Source of the DNA: Hemileia vastatrix
Taxonomy: Eukaryota; Basidiomycota; Pucciniomycetes; Pucciniales; Zaghouaniaceae
Assembly (NCBI GenBank): GCA_030280995.1
Contig: JASXTE010000003.1
Location: 51,144,974 to 51,208,973, forward strand
DNA length: 64,000 nt
Direction of reading: 5' to 3'
Shown: piece after piece, positions 22,347-33,114 of the stretch
Layout: every line of letters starts with the position of its first letter
Position numbering within the stretch: position 1 is the stretch's first letter
Notes under the pieces: generated by a model
What the model saw: only the letters and a program-made list of their open reading frames with translations
Databases searched by the model: none
What the model was told of the DNA's origin: nothing
Made by a program: the position numbers and the translations under genes

Positions 22347-23554
22347 ATAAGGTCTCTTTTTCTACTTCCTTTGGTGGTTTGGAGTTGTATTCCTGTGGTG
22401 GACAGTCAAGTGGGGAATGCTTGGCTGGTGTTTATGATGTGAAAGCAGGGAAGGTGGGAAGGCCTAAGAACAGTTCTCAGGCCCAACCAAAGCCAAATGC
22501 TTCAAAGGGTGATCCTCAGCTGAGTGCAGCTAAGAAGAGGTACAGCAAAGAGGAGCTGTACAAGATGCAGAAGGGTATGGCTGACATGGGCCCCCCTAGT
22601 TGTGGTGCATTGGACATGAATGGTGAGCCAATGCCAATGGAAGTTGATTCTGACCCTGAGGAGGATGTCCCTTTGGCTTCATTTCCAAAGCCTGCTGTAG
22701 ATAGAGGTTCTGGTGAGGGATCTGGTTTGGTTCCTGTTAATGGTAAATCTGTTGGTGGTGCTGGTACACAAGAAGCTTCTAGGACCAAGGTAGTGAAGCA
22801 AAGAGCTCACTTTGAGAGGCCAGTAGTTTCTGGTCAAGTTAATGTTATGGACTCTGTCCTGGAAAGGATGAATCAGGGTCAGGTTTCCCTTTCTTATGGG
22901 AAATTTTATGCTATCAGTCCAGGGTTGGCTGATAGACAGAAAAAGTTGTTGACCAGGAGAAGAGTTTCTTCTGGGTGGTGGAATACATTTTTGATTCTGC
23001 TGAAAAGTTTGGTGAGGGGTTGGAAACTCATTTTTCTGCTCCTCTGGGTTATTTCAATGTCACTCTGAATGGCAGGGAGGCAAAGGCATTGGTGGATTCA
23101 GATTCTCAGATAAACCTGATTTCTTGGTTTGAGGCAACTCATTTGGGCCTCCCCATTAAAACTGGTATTGGCAAGAATTTGAGAGGGATTGGTTGCCATG
23201 TCACTGAATTGGTTTGAACTTCTGAGTTTTTGAAGTTAGATATTGGCGGAGCCTCAGGGAAGGTTCATTTTTATATTTCTAAGGGAACAGTTAAAGCTGC
23301 TTTGGGTGGGCCATTCTTGATGGATTTTCACGCGAAAATTGGTTATCAATTTGATTTGGGAATCAGCTTGGAGTTGACTGGTGAAGACAAAAGGAGGCTT
23401 TGCATGAGGATTCATCCCCTGGAGAGGATGGTTGGGAGACAAGGCCTGGTTTATCTTCAATGTGCCAGTGCATGGATTATTGCAGGAGAAGGAAAGAAGT
23501 TGGTGCCGCCTCTGGATTTCTGGAGTGTGGCTCAGGCTCTATTGAGAGTCTGTC

Positions 23555-23561
23555 TTTTTTA
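23555..23561 (+). promoter_or_regulatory. -1 frameshift heptamer of element D
   Basis: T TTT TTA sits in phase with gag (TCT TTT TTA GAG TAA), followed by overlapping TAATG. A -1 slip continues directly into pol (AGA GTA ATG AGG). The heptamer is identical in E and nearly identical in C. Confidence 0.7.
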
Positions 23562-25045
23562 GAGTAATGAGGGCTGATCACCCTAGTGCTATAACCTCTC
23601 CCCAAGATGAGGAAATCCCAGGTTGTTGTAGGTCAGCTCCCTTGGAGATATACCAAGTGGATTTTCAACTTTCTCTTTTTAATGTTTCTCTTCTCTGCAA
23701 GTATTCATCAAGTTTTTTATCAAGTCTCTGTTCTCTTTCAAGATTCTCAATTATTTTTAATTCAAGCTCAAGGAAGAAGATTGGTTATATATCTTTATTG
23801 AAAGATATGCGAAAAAGTTTTGGGGCGGTGAGATTGGGATCTAAAAGTAAGTCCTCCCAATTGTGCACCGCTAGGGTTTCTTCTACGCCTTTCAAAATCA
23901 TTACCTGGGCCACACCTGTGAGAAAGGGGGAAACCCCTGGTTTTTTTTGTAGGTCAGAAGAAAACTCAAGAAAAGAAGATAAAGAAAATCAAGAAAAAAA
24001 TCTGAAGATAATGAAGAAAGAAGATTCAAAATGTTTTTGTGAAGATTTTCAAGATCAATTTTCGGGCCTCCAGCATTAGGTTAAACTGCAGAAAATTATG
24101 AAGAAAGAAGATCATCAAGATCAATTTTTGGGCCTCCAGCATGAGGATAAACTTCACAATTTAAAAGAGTTGATTCTGAAGATGAATCAAGATTTGAAGA
24201 TTTGGAAGATGGAGGTGAAGATGAAGATTTGGAATTACGGAAAAGTTTTGGAGTGGTTAGATTGGAGTCTAAAAGTAAGTCCTCCAAATTGTGCACTACT
24301 AGGGTTTCTTCTACACCTTTCAAAAACATTACCTTGGCCACACATGTGAGCAATGGGGAAACCCTTGGTTTTTGTTCCAGGTCTGGTGGTGAAGATTTCC
24401 TGAAGATCCCTCAAGTAGAAGGTGGAGTGGAGAAGTATAAGAAGGTAGCGCAGAAGATAAGGCCTGTCAATGAGCCTATGCCATGGGTTTGAATCCGCCC
24501 TTGAAGAGACCTCCTTTTTCAAGAGATCCGTACTGTACTCCTTTGGTGAAGAATCCTCCAGATTTTTTAAGGACAACTGTCTATTCTCCTTATGAGTTAA
24601 TGTTTGGTCAGAAAGCTGTTCTACCAGTGGACTTGGAAGCTGTCTCTTATCTTGGAATTGATTGGGATGAGGTTCACTCAACAGAAGAATTGTTCTGTAC
24701 CAGGATTCAACAGTTGGAATGTAGAGAGGAATGTCAAGAGAAGGCATACTCTAGAATGATGAAGATTAGGAATCAATCAGTCAGATACTGGGACAAGAAT
24801 TTGGCTCATAGACTCAGGAATCCCTTGAAACCTGGTTGTTTGGTCTTGGTTTATAATGGAAGTTTGGAGAGTCAGTGAGGAAAAATGTTTGCAGACAGAT
24901 GTAACAGACCTTACAGAGTCAGATCTAAGGCCTCTGGAGGTTCTTATGTTTTGGAAGAGTTGGCTGGTGCAGTCTTGAAGAAGAGAGTGGCTGCAGACCA
25001 GGTGAAGAGGTTCTATCATAGAGGCACTGGACATGAAGAAGATTG
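23562..25045 (+). pseudogene. Truncated pol of element D (N-terminus fused to integrase C-terminus)
   Basis: From the ATG at 23567 the pol N-terminus runs through two related segments (RKSFGAVRLGSKSKSSQL near 23815 and RKSFGVVRLESKSKSSKL near 24240), an internal duplication also present in E. At about 24567 the sequence jumps from KNPPDF to YSPYELMFGQK, deleting RT, RNase H and the integrase catalytic core (about 2.7 kb compared with E). The remaining C-terminus (KAYSRMMKIRNQSVRYWDK, GGSYVLEELAG) has one stop (LESQ*GKMF). D would depend on other copies for enzymes. It retains PBS, PPT and 3' region. Confidence 0.88.
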
Positions 25046-25118
25046 ACTCCGCAATGAGGATAAACTATGGAACGTTCTTTAAATTTTGGAATTTTTGGTT
25101 TTGCAGAGCAACCTTTGT

Positions 25119-25243
25119 GTTGGAAACTTTTTGTTAGAAGTTACCCATGGGTGGGGCTTTTAGATTTGATCTTGGAAAGTGTAGGGGTAACTGATGGGCT
25201 GGCTGCTCTGTAGAACAGTTACCCCAGATTGTCTGTTTCCAAC
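25119..25243 (+). ncRNA. Three-stem hairpin cassette of D (P1, HP6, HP2)
   Basis: The outer stem GTTGGAAAC (25119-25127) pairs with GTTTCCAAC (25235-25243). It encloses HP6 (TAGAAG 25135-25140 with CTTTTA) and HP2 (GGGGTAACTG 25184-25193 with CAGTTACCCC 25216-25225). The same three stems occur in E at 53068-53190. Predicted RNA structure in the sense 3' region; function unknown. Confidence 0.65.
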
Positions 25244-25304
25244 CCTTTCTCTTAATTTGGTTGAACCCAAGCATTGGTTTGTTTTTACAGGTTTTAGTCC
25301 TCTA

Positions 25305-25682
25305 TGACTTCAAACTGGAAATTGCTTTGGTTTTCAAGTGCCAGACTCTTCACTCTTATTGTTTTCAGTTTATTGTGTTGGATTTTGTGTTTTTGTTAGA
25401 AGGTACCCCGGGGGGGCTTCTAGATTTTATTTTGGCAAGTGTGGGGGTAACTTATGTGCTGGCTGCTCTGTAGAACAGTTACCCCTGAATGTCTGTCTCA
25501 AGTCTTTTGTTTTTCCTAGTTTAATTCTAGTTCTGTTGTTTATTATTCAGGTTTCAAGTCCACTATGACTTTAATCTGGTTTGGGACTGGCTTCTTTATC
25601 TTTGTTTTTTTTTTGGGTTGGTGGTGGATCACTGGTGGTTTCCCATCATTTTTACATATTGGATGGAGCTCACCCAGTGATC
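25305..25682 (+). ncRNA. HP1, HP6, HP2 and HP3 hairpins of D, second set
   Basis: HP1 copies AGTC-CTCTAT-GACT near 25300 and AGTC-CACTAT-GACT near 25555. HP6 GAAG...CTTC near 25400 and HP2 at 25444-25485 (GGGGTAACTT with CAGTTACCCC, one mismatch). HP3 at 25627-25682 pairs GATCACTGG with CCAGTGATC. The same order occurs in E (52824-52628 reading downwards). Confidence 0.6.
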
Positions 25683-25872
25683 ATTTATATGTACTGGACT
25701 TTCTCTTACTGGGCCTTCTCTTAATCTGGACCATCCATGGAGCTGGACTTTCTTTGATTTTTTAGTTATGATTTTGCTAGATAGTAGTTTCAGATTATTT
25801 TCTTTTTTCTTTTTTTCTTTTAATTTTTTAAGGGGGTTGTTAAAATTATAAAATCAAAAATATAGGGTGTTA

Positions 25873-26138
25873 CCACATCAGGGTCACCTGGATGTGGGCA
25901 AGCATTGGTGGGGAAAGGCTCATCAATTGGCCAGGCAATGCTATTTTATCATTTTATATAATTTTATTTTTATTTTTCATTAATGTCATTTTTTTTATTT
26001 TCTTATTCTCATTATAACTCTTAATTTATGTTTCTTATTTCAAATTATTTTAATTATTTAAGGTGTATCCACATCAAGGTGCACTTGGATGTGGGCAAGG
26101 TATCAGGGGATCAGCTCATCAATTGGCTGGGGGATATC
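25873..26138 (+). ncRNA. Two HP5-HP4 hairpin pairs of D
   Basis: HP5 pairs CCACATC with GATGTGG (25873-25897, 26069-26094). HP4 is exactly 40 nt with a 6-bp stem: GCATTG/CAATGC at 25902-25941 and GGTATC/GATATC at 26099-26138. The core GCTCATCAATTGGC is constant. The sequence between is AT-rich. Confidence 0.65.
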
Positions 26139-26262
26139 ATTTGTATTATTTTTTAACTTTTATTTTATTTCATTTATTTTTATTTTACTTATCAATTTTT
26201 AATTTTAGTATGTTAGTAGGCTGTAAAAAAAAATTAGAATTTATAGTTATAAATTGTTTTTA

Positions 26263-27854
26263 TTATTTATTTATTATTATGTTTTTAATCTTTTTGCAGG
26301 AGCTCATTGTCTGGATGATGAAGTTTCTGGAGGCTGGTCTGGATTTTGATTTCGTTTTTGTTTTTTTGTTGGGGTTGTGGGAAGCACTGTGTTCTTTGAA
26401 GTGCATCCTACTGGAGAGATTATATGGATTATAATGGGTAGGAATGGGTTTGGATGGAAGTTCAGAAGATGAAGAAGAAGAGGCAGGAATGGATTTTTGT
26501 AAGGTGTGCTTAGTGATCCTAGACATCTTCCAGTGGTTGTCCAATATTTGTTTCCTCAAGGTTTTCTCAAAGTCATTTGATGATCCATGGAGGGCAAAGG
26601 CTTTCAGCATGTTTGAATACATGATGCTGAGGTGTTGTTTCATGTCTCCATAATCCAGGGTCAAAGATGTTTCTAGAGGTTGGCCAACTCCAATAGTAGA
26701 TTCAGGAGGGGGGGTGCCAACTAGACAAGAAGAATTGGATCAGTAATTATTTTTGTTTAAGAAATTAGATGAATTAATCTGGTACTTACAGATTGGAAGC
26801 TCATCAAATTTGTAAGCAGCCGGAATTAGGACTTCTGAAGATTTTTGAATGGTGATAGTAGGTGGATCAATCAGGGAGAGATATGGATTCTCTTGGTCTT
26901 CCTCTGAAAGCTTTTGAGAAGGTGAACTAGGAGGCTGACGTTCCTGGGGCTTAGTTGGAATTTCAGGCCTGTTGTTGCTGTTGTTAATATTTCTGCTTGA
27001 TTCAGTTGGATGGGGTGCTGGTGATGGGGTACCAGGGTTGTTATAAGATGGTGCGGGAGAGGGTGATCTGGAAGCGGATTAATCTCTTCTGGATGATACC
27101 TTTAAAGGAATGGAACTGTCAGAAGAATAGTTGGCTGACAGAGGAGAGGTGTAGTTTTGTTGCCTTAACTGGGGGAAAAGTTTTTGCTTTGGTGCAGTGT
27201 TGGGTGTTCTGGTTTTTTCCTGGGGTCTTCTGGCAGGTCTCCTAGAATTTTGGGAAATTTGGGAGTTTTTGGACCTTGGAGAGGTTGGCTGCATTGCTCT
27301 GGGAGCAGTGGGAGGTGGTTGCGTGGAGTTGTTTTTGTTTATTGGGGAAATTTGGCTGTTTTCTGGTTGTTTTTGGAGGTTTTGAGCCTGATTATCACTG
27401 TCTAGTGAGGCGGGCAGGCTGCCTGGACGCGGTCGAGAAGCCTGAGAGCTGATTTTGAAGCTTTTGGAGCTAATTTGGCAGAGATAAAAGCTGTTTCTTG
27501 GGAAGTTAAAGCAGACCTTTTTGGGAGAGTTCTGGCAACTGAGTTCTGTGATCTTCTGGATGGTGCTGAAGATAAAGATGAAGAGGCTGGACTAAGCTCT
27601 GGGGATCTGGTAGGGGATCTGGAGATGTATTTATGAGAAGGTGAAGGAGGAGGAATAGGGTAGTTGGAATCTCTGTCACATTTCTTCTTTTTGGAATAGC
27701 AAGAATCACAGGCCCTGTTGTAGAATTTGGCTTCAAGAGTTGGAAGAGTGAATGTGCAAGGTCTGCACATGTGGATGCACTGCTTTCAGGCATAGTCCTT
27801 GGGAGCAGTGAAGCAATGAAGATTGGAGGGGTCAACATCAGGGGATCCAGCCAT
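26263..27854 (-). pseudogene. Antisense ORF-B of element D (cysteine cluster, intron-containing)
   Basis: Minus strand, starting at the ATG at 27854 (MAGSPDVDPSN). The N-terminus holds a cluster whose first half reads *KQCIHMCRPC (first Cys replaced by a stop), then 15 residues, then CDSCYSKKKKC: C-x2-C-x6-C twice, like a Zn2Cys6 cluster with a long linker. A Ser/Pro-rich middle follows. Exon 1 ends at 26790, the intron is 26721-26789 (69 nt, GTAAGT...TAG, branch TTACTGATCC), and exon 2 encodes the conserved domain TLDYGDMKQHLS...NDFEKTLRK...DNHWKMSRI, ending at 26263. Stops at about 27785 and 27402 break exon 1. It lies between hairpin arrays, opposite to gag-pol; role unknown. Confidence 0.75.
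26721..26789 (-). other. Spliceosomal intron of ORF-B in D (69 nt)
   Basis: Donor GTAAGTACC, branch-like TTACTGATCC, acceptor CTAG. Position, length and phase are identical to the introns at 32349-32417 and 39504-39572. Confidence 0.8.
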
Positions 27855-28044
27855 GATCTGTGGTGAGAAAAGATGATGGAAAGAGATAAGAAGGAGATTT
27901 TTGTCAGTGATGGGTAGATGATGAAGTGAAGGTTGAAGTTAAGCAGGTTGGCTGTAGGTTTATTCTGTATAAAATTGGCTGCGTCTGTTTTATGCAAAAT
28001 TCTGTCAGTACATAAAGACTTTAGACTGAAATCTGGTTTCTGGT

Positions 28045-28480
28045 AGTCCTCCAGGACTTTAAACTGGCTGGTTTCAAGAGTAGTCCATCAAGACTCTAAA
28101 CTGAAAAATCTATGGTTTCAAGAATAGTCCCACAAGACTTTAAACTGAGGATTGCTTGATGGTGCAGTCCCTCAAGACTATAAACTGAGGAATGGATTTG
28201 AAAGATTGGCGGAGGGTATCCACAGGGGGAGCCTCTGAATTTAGCAAAGGCAAGTTTGGGGGTAATTGATGGGCTGGCAGCTCTATTCACAATTACCCCA
28301 GAATGTTAGTTTTTTCTCTGTGTCTTAATGTGGTTGATCTCTGGTTCTGGGTTTATGATTTAGGTTTTTGAGTCCCCCAAGACTTTAAACTGAGGGTTTT
28401 TGAGTCCCCCAAGACTATAAAATGAGGATGGTCCCCCAAGACTTAAAAGTGAGGGTTGTTTGTGCCTACGTCCTATAGAG
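28045..28480 (+). ncRNA. HP1 array with HP6 and HP2 in D
   Basis: Sense-strand HP1 copies include AGTC-CTCCAG-GACT (28045), AGTC-CATCAA-GACT (28082), AGTC-CCACAA-GACT (28126), AGTC-CCTCAA-GACT (near 28170) and three near 28370-28460, one with stem GGTC/GACT. Most are followed by TTAAACTG or ATAAACTG. HP6 (GAGG...CCTC) near 28210 and HP2 at 28259-28299, where the stem is GGGGTAATTG/CAATTACCCC, lie between them. Confidence 0.65.
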
Positions 28481-28512
28481 GGTGTGGTCAATTTTTCTTT
28501 TCTGAATTAAAC

Positions 28513-29154
28513 TCAAGTACTAGTGGAATTACAGAGGGAATCAAGAGATGAAATTAAGTGTTCAGAATTAGCCTTTAACTGGTGAATGAGGTGTCTTCTG
28601 TTCTCAATGTCCTGTGGATGTCTAGTAAGAGTGGATTGGAAGTAGTTTAGCAGAAGATGTTTCTGTTGAGATGTGTGTTGTTGGAACTTGGCCTTAATTG
28701 TGGGCAAGTGGTTTGGTGTTGTTGGTTCAATGGATCCTACATTGTTATCATCACTTTCAGAGGATGAAGGAACTGAGAAGTCATCAGTTTTATAAAGTGG
28801 AAAGAAGAAATGGAAGATTTTACCATCAGATGGACCAAGGATGGTGGAGCTTGTTGTTTTAGTGGTTTTGGCACTCTTCTCCGAAGGGTGTAGTTTTTTG
28901 ATTAATATGGGAATTAAGATAGATGGCCCAGATCTTTTGGTGCTGGTAGAAGATGGACCAGGTTGAGGTGGAGGTGAAGCTGTTGAAGAAGATAATGGAC
29001 CAGGTCTGTAGCAGGTCTTCTTTCAGGATTGGCAGACATTGCATGACGTTCTGTATGGATGGACAGGAGGTGTGATGGTGCAGATTAGATTATTGTCAAT
29101 GCAGTATTGGCAAGGACCCATTTCAGAGGTAGATTTGGGAAGAAGGATGATCAT
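28513..29154 (-). pseudogene. Antisense ORF-A of element D (cysteine cluster)
   Basis: Minus strand, starting at the ATG at 29154 just inside the 3' LTR (MIILLPKSTSEMGPC). The cluster is CQYCIDNNLIC, 12 residues, CNVCQS*KKTC: C-x2-C-x6-C twice with basic residues in the second half. One TGA stop (near 29030) interrupts it where E has Arg. A Ser/Pro-rich middle (PPPQPGPSS) and a conserved tail follow (FQQHTSQQKHLLLNYFQS, DSLCNSTST). Apart from this stop the frame is open to 28513. The Zn2Cys6-like spacing suggests nucleic-acid binding, which is inference. Confidence 0.75.
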
Positions 29155-29190
29155 GGTGGTTTGATGAAGAAAGAATGTGGACATTCTGAA

Positions 29191-29202
29191 TTGGGGGGAG
29201 GA
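29191..29202 (+). promoter_or_regulatory. Polypurine tract of element D
   Basis: TTGGGGGGAGGA directly precedes the LTR start TGTGGTC. C and E have the same tract type. Confidence 0.8.
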
Positions 29203-30294
29203 TGTGGTCTTCCAACATTGGAAGGGGCCTTTGTTGTGTGGTTTGGCGCCGTTTGTGCATGTCTTAATTGACATCTGTTGAAGAATCGGGTATTTTTCTG
29301 GTTTTATTCTGTGGATATTGGGACTGCAGGTATGTGGGGACTATCTTTGGATAGCCCTGGTTTTTTATTTATTTCATGTCTTGATAATATTTTTCATATT
29401 CTAAGTTTTAAGAGGTCAATTCCTCATTCTTCAGTTACAAAAGATAGCTGTTTAATTTTTTTTTTCGTGTTTTACAGGCTAACCTTAAGTCTTAGGATTA
29501 AGTACTTAGTACCATTGGATAGGGCTATTTTAGCTCTATATTTCATGTCACAATGTTGTTATAGTGAAATTCCGTGTTTTAAGGGTTTTAGTAGTTGTAG
29601 CTAATTTTTCTAAGTAGATTAGTGGTTTTTATTGGTTTTCTGGCTTCAGGGAGGCCCGGCCGCTTCAGGCGGCATCTCCGACGTCGGGCGGCCCGCCCCC
29701 CTCTGTTTTAGGAGGTTGGGGAGCACTCCAGGAGGGTTTTTTATGCAATTTGGCAGGTACAGGCACCAGATTGGTGGGTGCGCATGGGCTCTTAGATAGT
29801 GATCTGTGTGTACATAGTGAATAAGACAGTTTGGGGCAACCTTAATTATCATACAACCATCCGGAGGTGATATCATTGTTCCTCACTTAGTTTTCACTGT
29901 TTTCTGGCCACAATTGGCTGTGTTTGTTGCAAGTGAGTTCTTCATTTAACTTAACTTTGGCAACGGTTTTCTCTGTTACAGTCTTGCAAGCTATAGCAAG
30001 TATTATTGCTGTGTCTGGTGTGGATTTGCAGCCTACATCAAGTATCTTTGCTGTCTCTGGTGTGGACTTTGTTCTACATTTCAGTTCTTTGGTCTGGTAG
30101 TCTATCTGGGGACTACTTTCTTGGCTCATCAAGCAGTCAAGTGTGTTAAACAGAAGCTTCAGCAAAACAGGAACCAACTTACTTTAGCAAGTAAATCTCA
30201 CTCTATTTTTCTAAAGGGACAGGGGATTTTCTCTCTGGTTTTTCTCTGACTCCCTTGGTCAAGGCCTATAGCTAGTACTATAGGATTGTCTACA
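29203..30294 (+). repeat. 3' LTR of element D (1092 bp)
   Basis: TGTGGTCTTCC...GGATTGTCTACA. It includes a GC-rich palindrome ccgacgtcgg near 29681 that the 5' LTR lacks. The minus strand has an open frame across 30177-29887 with a 14-residue repeat that also occurs in both E LTRs. Confidence 0.9.
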
Positions 30295-30571
30295 ACGTGA
30301 AAATTCAGCAGCTTCATTTAAAGTACTAACTTCAAATCCAGAAAGCAATGATGACAATGTGGAAACCATTGAAGAACCCCCACCTAATCCATTGCCAATC
30401 ATCAAAGACAACTTCCAACAACATTCTTCTCAACAGAAGCATCTCATCCTAGATTACTTCCAATCTACTCTTGCTAGGAACCCACAGGACCTTGAGAAAA
30501 GGATGAACCTCATCCACCAGTTCAAAGCCAATGCTGAACATTTTGTTACATATCTTGTTTCTTTTCTGTAA
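30295..30571 (+). pseudogene. Antisense ORF-A tail of element H
   Basis: The 3' part of ORF-A, cut at its 5' side by D. It keeps the conserved tail (FQQHSSQQKHLILDYFQST, DLEKRMNLIHQFKAN), aligned with D and E, and ends in a stop at 30571. The cysteine cluster is missing. About 0.8 kb of H sequence present in E (LTR end plus ORF-A start) is absent at this junction. Confidence 0.75.
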
Positions 30572-30639
30572 TTGCTTCTTGCCTGAAAATCTTAATTTAG
30601 AAATAAAAAATAAAAAAAACCCTCATTTTAAAATCTTGG

Positions 30640-31125
30640 GGGACTAATCCTCAGTTTTAAGTCTTGGGGGACTAACAGCCCTCATTTTATATTCTTGGGG
30701 AACTCAAAAACACTCAGTTTATAGTATTGGGGGACTACAAACCTGAATCAAATAGACAGAAACAGAGATCAAAACATCAAAGACCAAAGAACAAACTAAC
30801 ATTCTGGGGTAACTGTTCTACAGAGCAGACAGCCCATCAGTTACCCCCACAGTTGCCTTAACAAAATTTAGAGACTCCCCCTTGGATGCCCTCTGCCAGA
30901 ATCACACCAACTCCACATTATCAGTTTATCGTCCTGAAGGACTCAACCAACAGCCACCCTCAGTTTATAGTCTTGGGGGACTGTACCATTTCTCAGTTTA
31001 AAGTCTTGATAGACTGCAGATCCACATTAGTAATTAAAAATTAAAATCTTGAAGCAATCTTTAAATAACCAGCCAGTTTTAAGTCTTGGAGGACTTCCAG
31101 TGTTCAGTTTAAAGTCTTGATGGAC
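30640..31125 (-). ncRNA. HP1 array with HP2 of element H
   Basis: Seen as antisense on the plus strand: cagtttataGTC and similar copies with TTGGGG loops near 30655, 30720, 30965 and 31000, and AGTC-TTGGAG-GACT near 31085. HP2 lies at 30806-30847 (GGGGTAACTG/CAGTTACCCC), with HP6 after it near 30880. Confidence 0.6.
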
Positions 31126-31278
31126 TACAGACATTTTTCATATTAGGGCAGAGCCTCCTCCATGCACAGCGCTCCACAGTCAACCTGCTGAATTTCCACT
31201 CTTTCTTCATTATCTACACATCACTGACAAATTTTTCATTCATCTCTTTTCTCTTCATTATTCTTTCCTTCACAGATC

Positions 31279-32833
31279 ATGCTGAATACCCAGAATTTTA
31301 CCCATCGGACCTTCCCTGTTTCACTGCTCCAAAGGTCTTTGCTTGTAAACAGTAAATTCACATGTTCAGACCTTGTACCTTCACTCTTCCTACTCCTCAA
31401 GCCAAATTCTACAACAGAGCCTGTGATTCTTGCAACTCTAAAAAGAAAAGATGTGACAGAGACCCCAACTATCCAGTACCTCCACCTTCACCTTCACACA
31501 AATATATTTCCAGATCTCCTACCAGGTCAACAGAACTTGGACCTTCTTCTTCTTCTTTATCTTCTTCTCTTTCCAGAAGATCACACCGTTCTATTCCCAA
31601 ATCACTCCCTAAAATACCTGCTTTATCTTCTCAAGAATCTGCTTTTATTTCCGCAAATTTGGCCAAATCAGCTTCAAAATCAGCTCCCTGGCTGCTAGAC
31701 CAGGTCCAGGCGGCTTGCCCGTCTTTCCAGAAAGTGAAAATCAGGCTCAAAACTCCCAAATTCAGCCAGAAAACAGCCAGAATATTCCATTAAACACCAA
31801 AAACTCTATGCAACCACCTCCTAGTGCTCCCAGAGCAATGTGTACACACCAAATTTCTTCCCCAGAAATCCCCAAAAATTTCAACAACTCTAGAAAACCT
31901 GCCAGCGGACCTTCTGAAAACACCAGAGCACACAACGCTTCTACCAAAAAAAAATCTCTGGTTACTTTAAGAAGAACTAACTACACCTCTCCTCTGGCCG
32001 CCAATTATTTCTCTGATGGTTCCCTATCTTCTAGATCTTCATCCAGAAAATCACACTCAGCTTTTAGGTCACCTTCTCCTGATCCTTCCTTCAACAATCC
32101 TGGTTCTCCACCACCAGTGTTCAACCCAACTGGGCCAAGCAATAATACTATCCACAACAACAACAATGGGCCTGCAGCTCCAATCAGGCCACAGGAACTC
32201 CCTTCTTCTCCTTCATATTCTCAATACCATTTAGAGAGTGATCATGAGAATCCATACCTCTAACTGGTTTATCCTCCTTCAACATCCATTCAACTTTCTT
32301 CAACAGCTCAAATCCCGGCCGCTTACAAATTTGGTGAGCTACCAATCTGTAAGTACCAAATTAATAAATCCAATTTCTTTAACAGAGAACCATTACTGAT
32401 AATATTTATCTGTTTAGTTGGAACCCCCCCTCCTGAAGCTACAATTGGGATCGGCCAACCTCTAGAAACTACCTTAATGCTGGATTACACCAACATGAAA
32501 CAACACCTAAGCATGATGTGTTCAAACATGCTTAAGGCCTTTGCCCTCCATGTTCCATTGAATGACTTTGAAAAGAATCTGAGGAAAAAGCTTCTTGATG
32601 ACCACTGGAAGATGTCTAGAATTATCAAGCACACCTTCCAACACTCAATCTCCGCATCTTACACTTCTTCCCAAAATTTACCTTCCACTACAGTACCTGA
32701 CCATCACAATCCATATACTCGTTCCAGCCGCCTACACCACCAAGAAAACAGTTCTTCTTCCAATCCTAACAAAAAGAAAAAACTCCATCATAATCCGGAC
32801 CCACCACCTGAGGCTTCTTCTTCCAGACATTAA
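31279..32833 (+). pseudogene. Antisense ORF-B of element H (two exons)
   Basis: Plus strand, opposite to H gag-pol. Begins at the ATG at 31279. The first cluster half reads CKQ*IHMFRPC (second Cys a stop, third position changed) and the second half CDSCNSKKKRC is intact. A Ser/Pro/Asn-rich middle has frameshifts and a stop at 32263. Exon 1 ends at 32348, the intron is 32349-32417 (69 nt), and exon 2 runs 32418-32833 with the conserved domain LDYTNMKQHLS...NDFEKNLRK...DDHWKMSRI and a Lys-rich end. D and H are broken at different cysteine codons, so the intact cluster is seen only by comparing copies. Confidence 0.75.
32349..32417 (+). other. Spliceosomal intron of ORF-B in H (69 nt)
   Basis: GTAAGTACC...TTACTGATAA...TTTAG. 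Splicing joins ATCT to TTGGAACC in the same phase as in E. Confidence 0.8.
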
Positions 32834-33114
32834 AATAAAAAAAGAATGAAATTAATAGGTCACTAAATAGAGAGAACAATAATAATTAACAGAAATATAT
32901 ATATATATAATTTATTTTATTTTTATTTTTATTTTAAACTACTAAAATACTAAAAAAAACTTTAAAATAAATAACAAAATTAACCAAAAATGTGAGAGTT
33001 GAAAAATTAAAATAAAATGAATAATAATAATAACATGAGATAACTAATAATTACAAATGGTATCCCCCAGCCAATTGATGAGCTGACCCCCTGATACCTT
33101 ACCCACATCCAAGT
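32834..33114 (-). ncRNA. AT-rich tract and HP4/HP5 of element H
   Basis: AT-rich up to 33058. HP4 follows at 33059-33098 (GGTATC/GATACC, 40 nt). HP5 begins with CCACATC at 33103 and is split in its loop by F; its other arm GATGTGG is at 63965-63971. Confidence 0.65.

Larger units (their letters stand above)
21913..23566 (+). pseudogene. gag C-terminus and protease of element D
   Basis: Continues the D gag after element I (TSD AGTTC, then PDGSF), is interrupted by the MITE at 22086-22346, and resumes with KVSFSTSFGGLEL. A frameshift near 22970 breaks the frame at RRVSSG. The retropepsin site reads ALVDSDSQINLIS: the Gly of the D-S-G loop is Asp, which should kill the protease. Another stop lies near 23217. 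The frame ends TCT TTT TTA GAG TAA, the frameshift signal shared with E. Confidence 0.88.
10915..30294 (+). mobile_element. Element D: group B retrotransposon with internal pol deletion
   Basis: Plus-strand order: LTR, tRNA-type PBS, gag-PR, -1 frameshift site, start of pol, abrupt junction to the integrase C-terminus, structured 3' region, antisense ORF-B and ORF-A, polypurine tract, LTR. The junction near 24567 removes RT, RNase H and most of integrase, about 2.7 kb relative to E. It is interrupted by element I (13068-21912) and a MITE (22086-22346). Flanks (ggcag on the left, acgtg on the right) do not match, so it lacks a TSD. Confidence 0.88.

Noticed and set aside
22313..22400. Apparent start of the D gag C-terminal frame inside the MITE
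   Set aside because: Those codons belong to the MITE end; the real gag reading is interrupted there, as the empty site in E shows.
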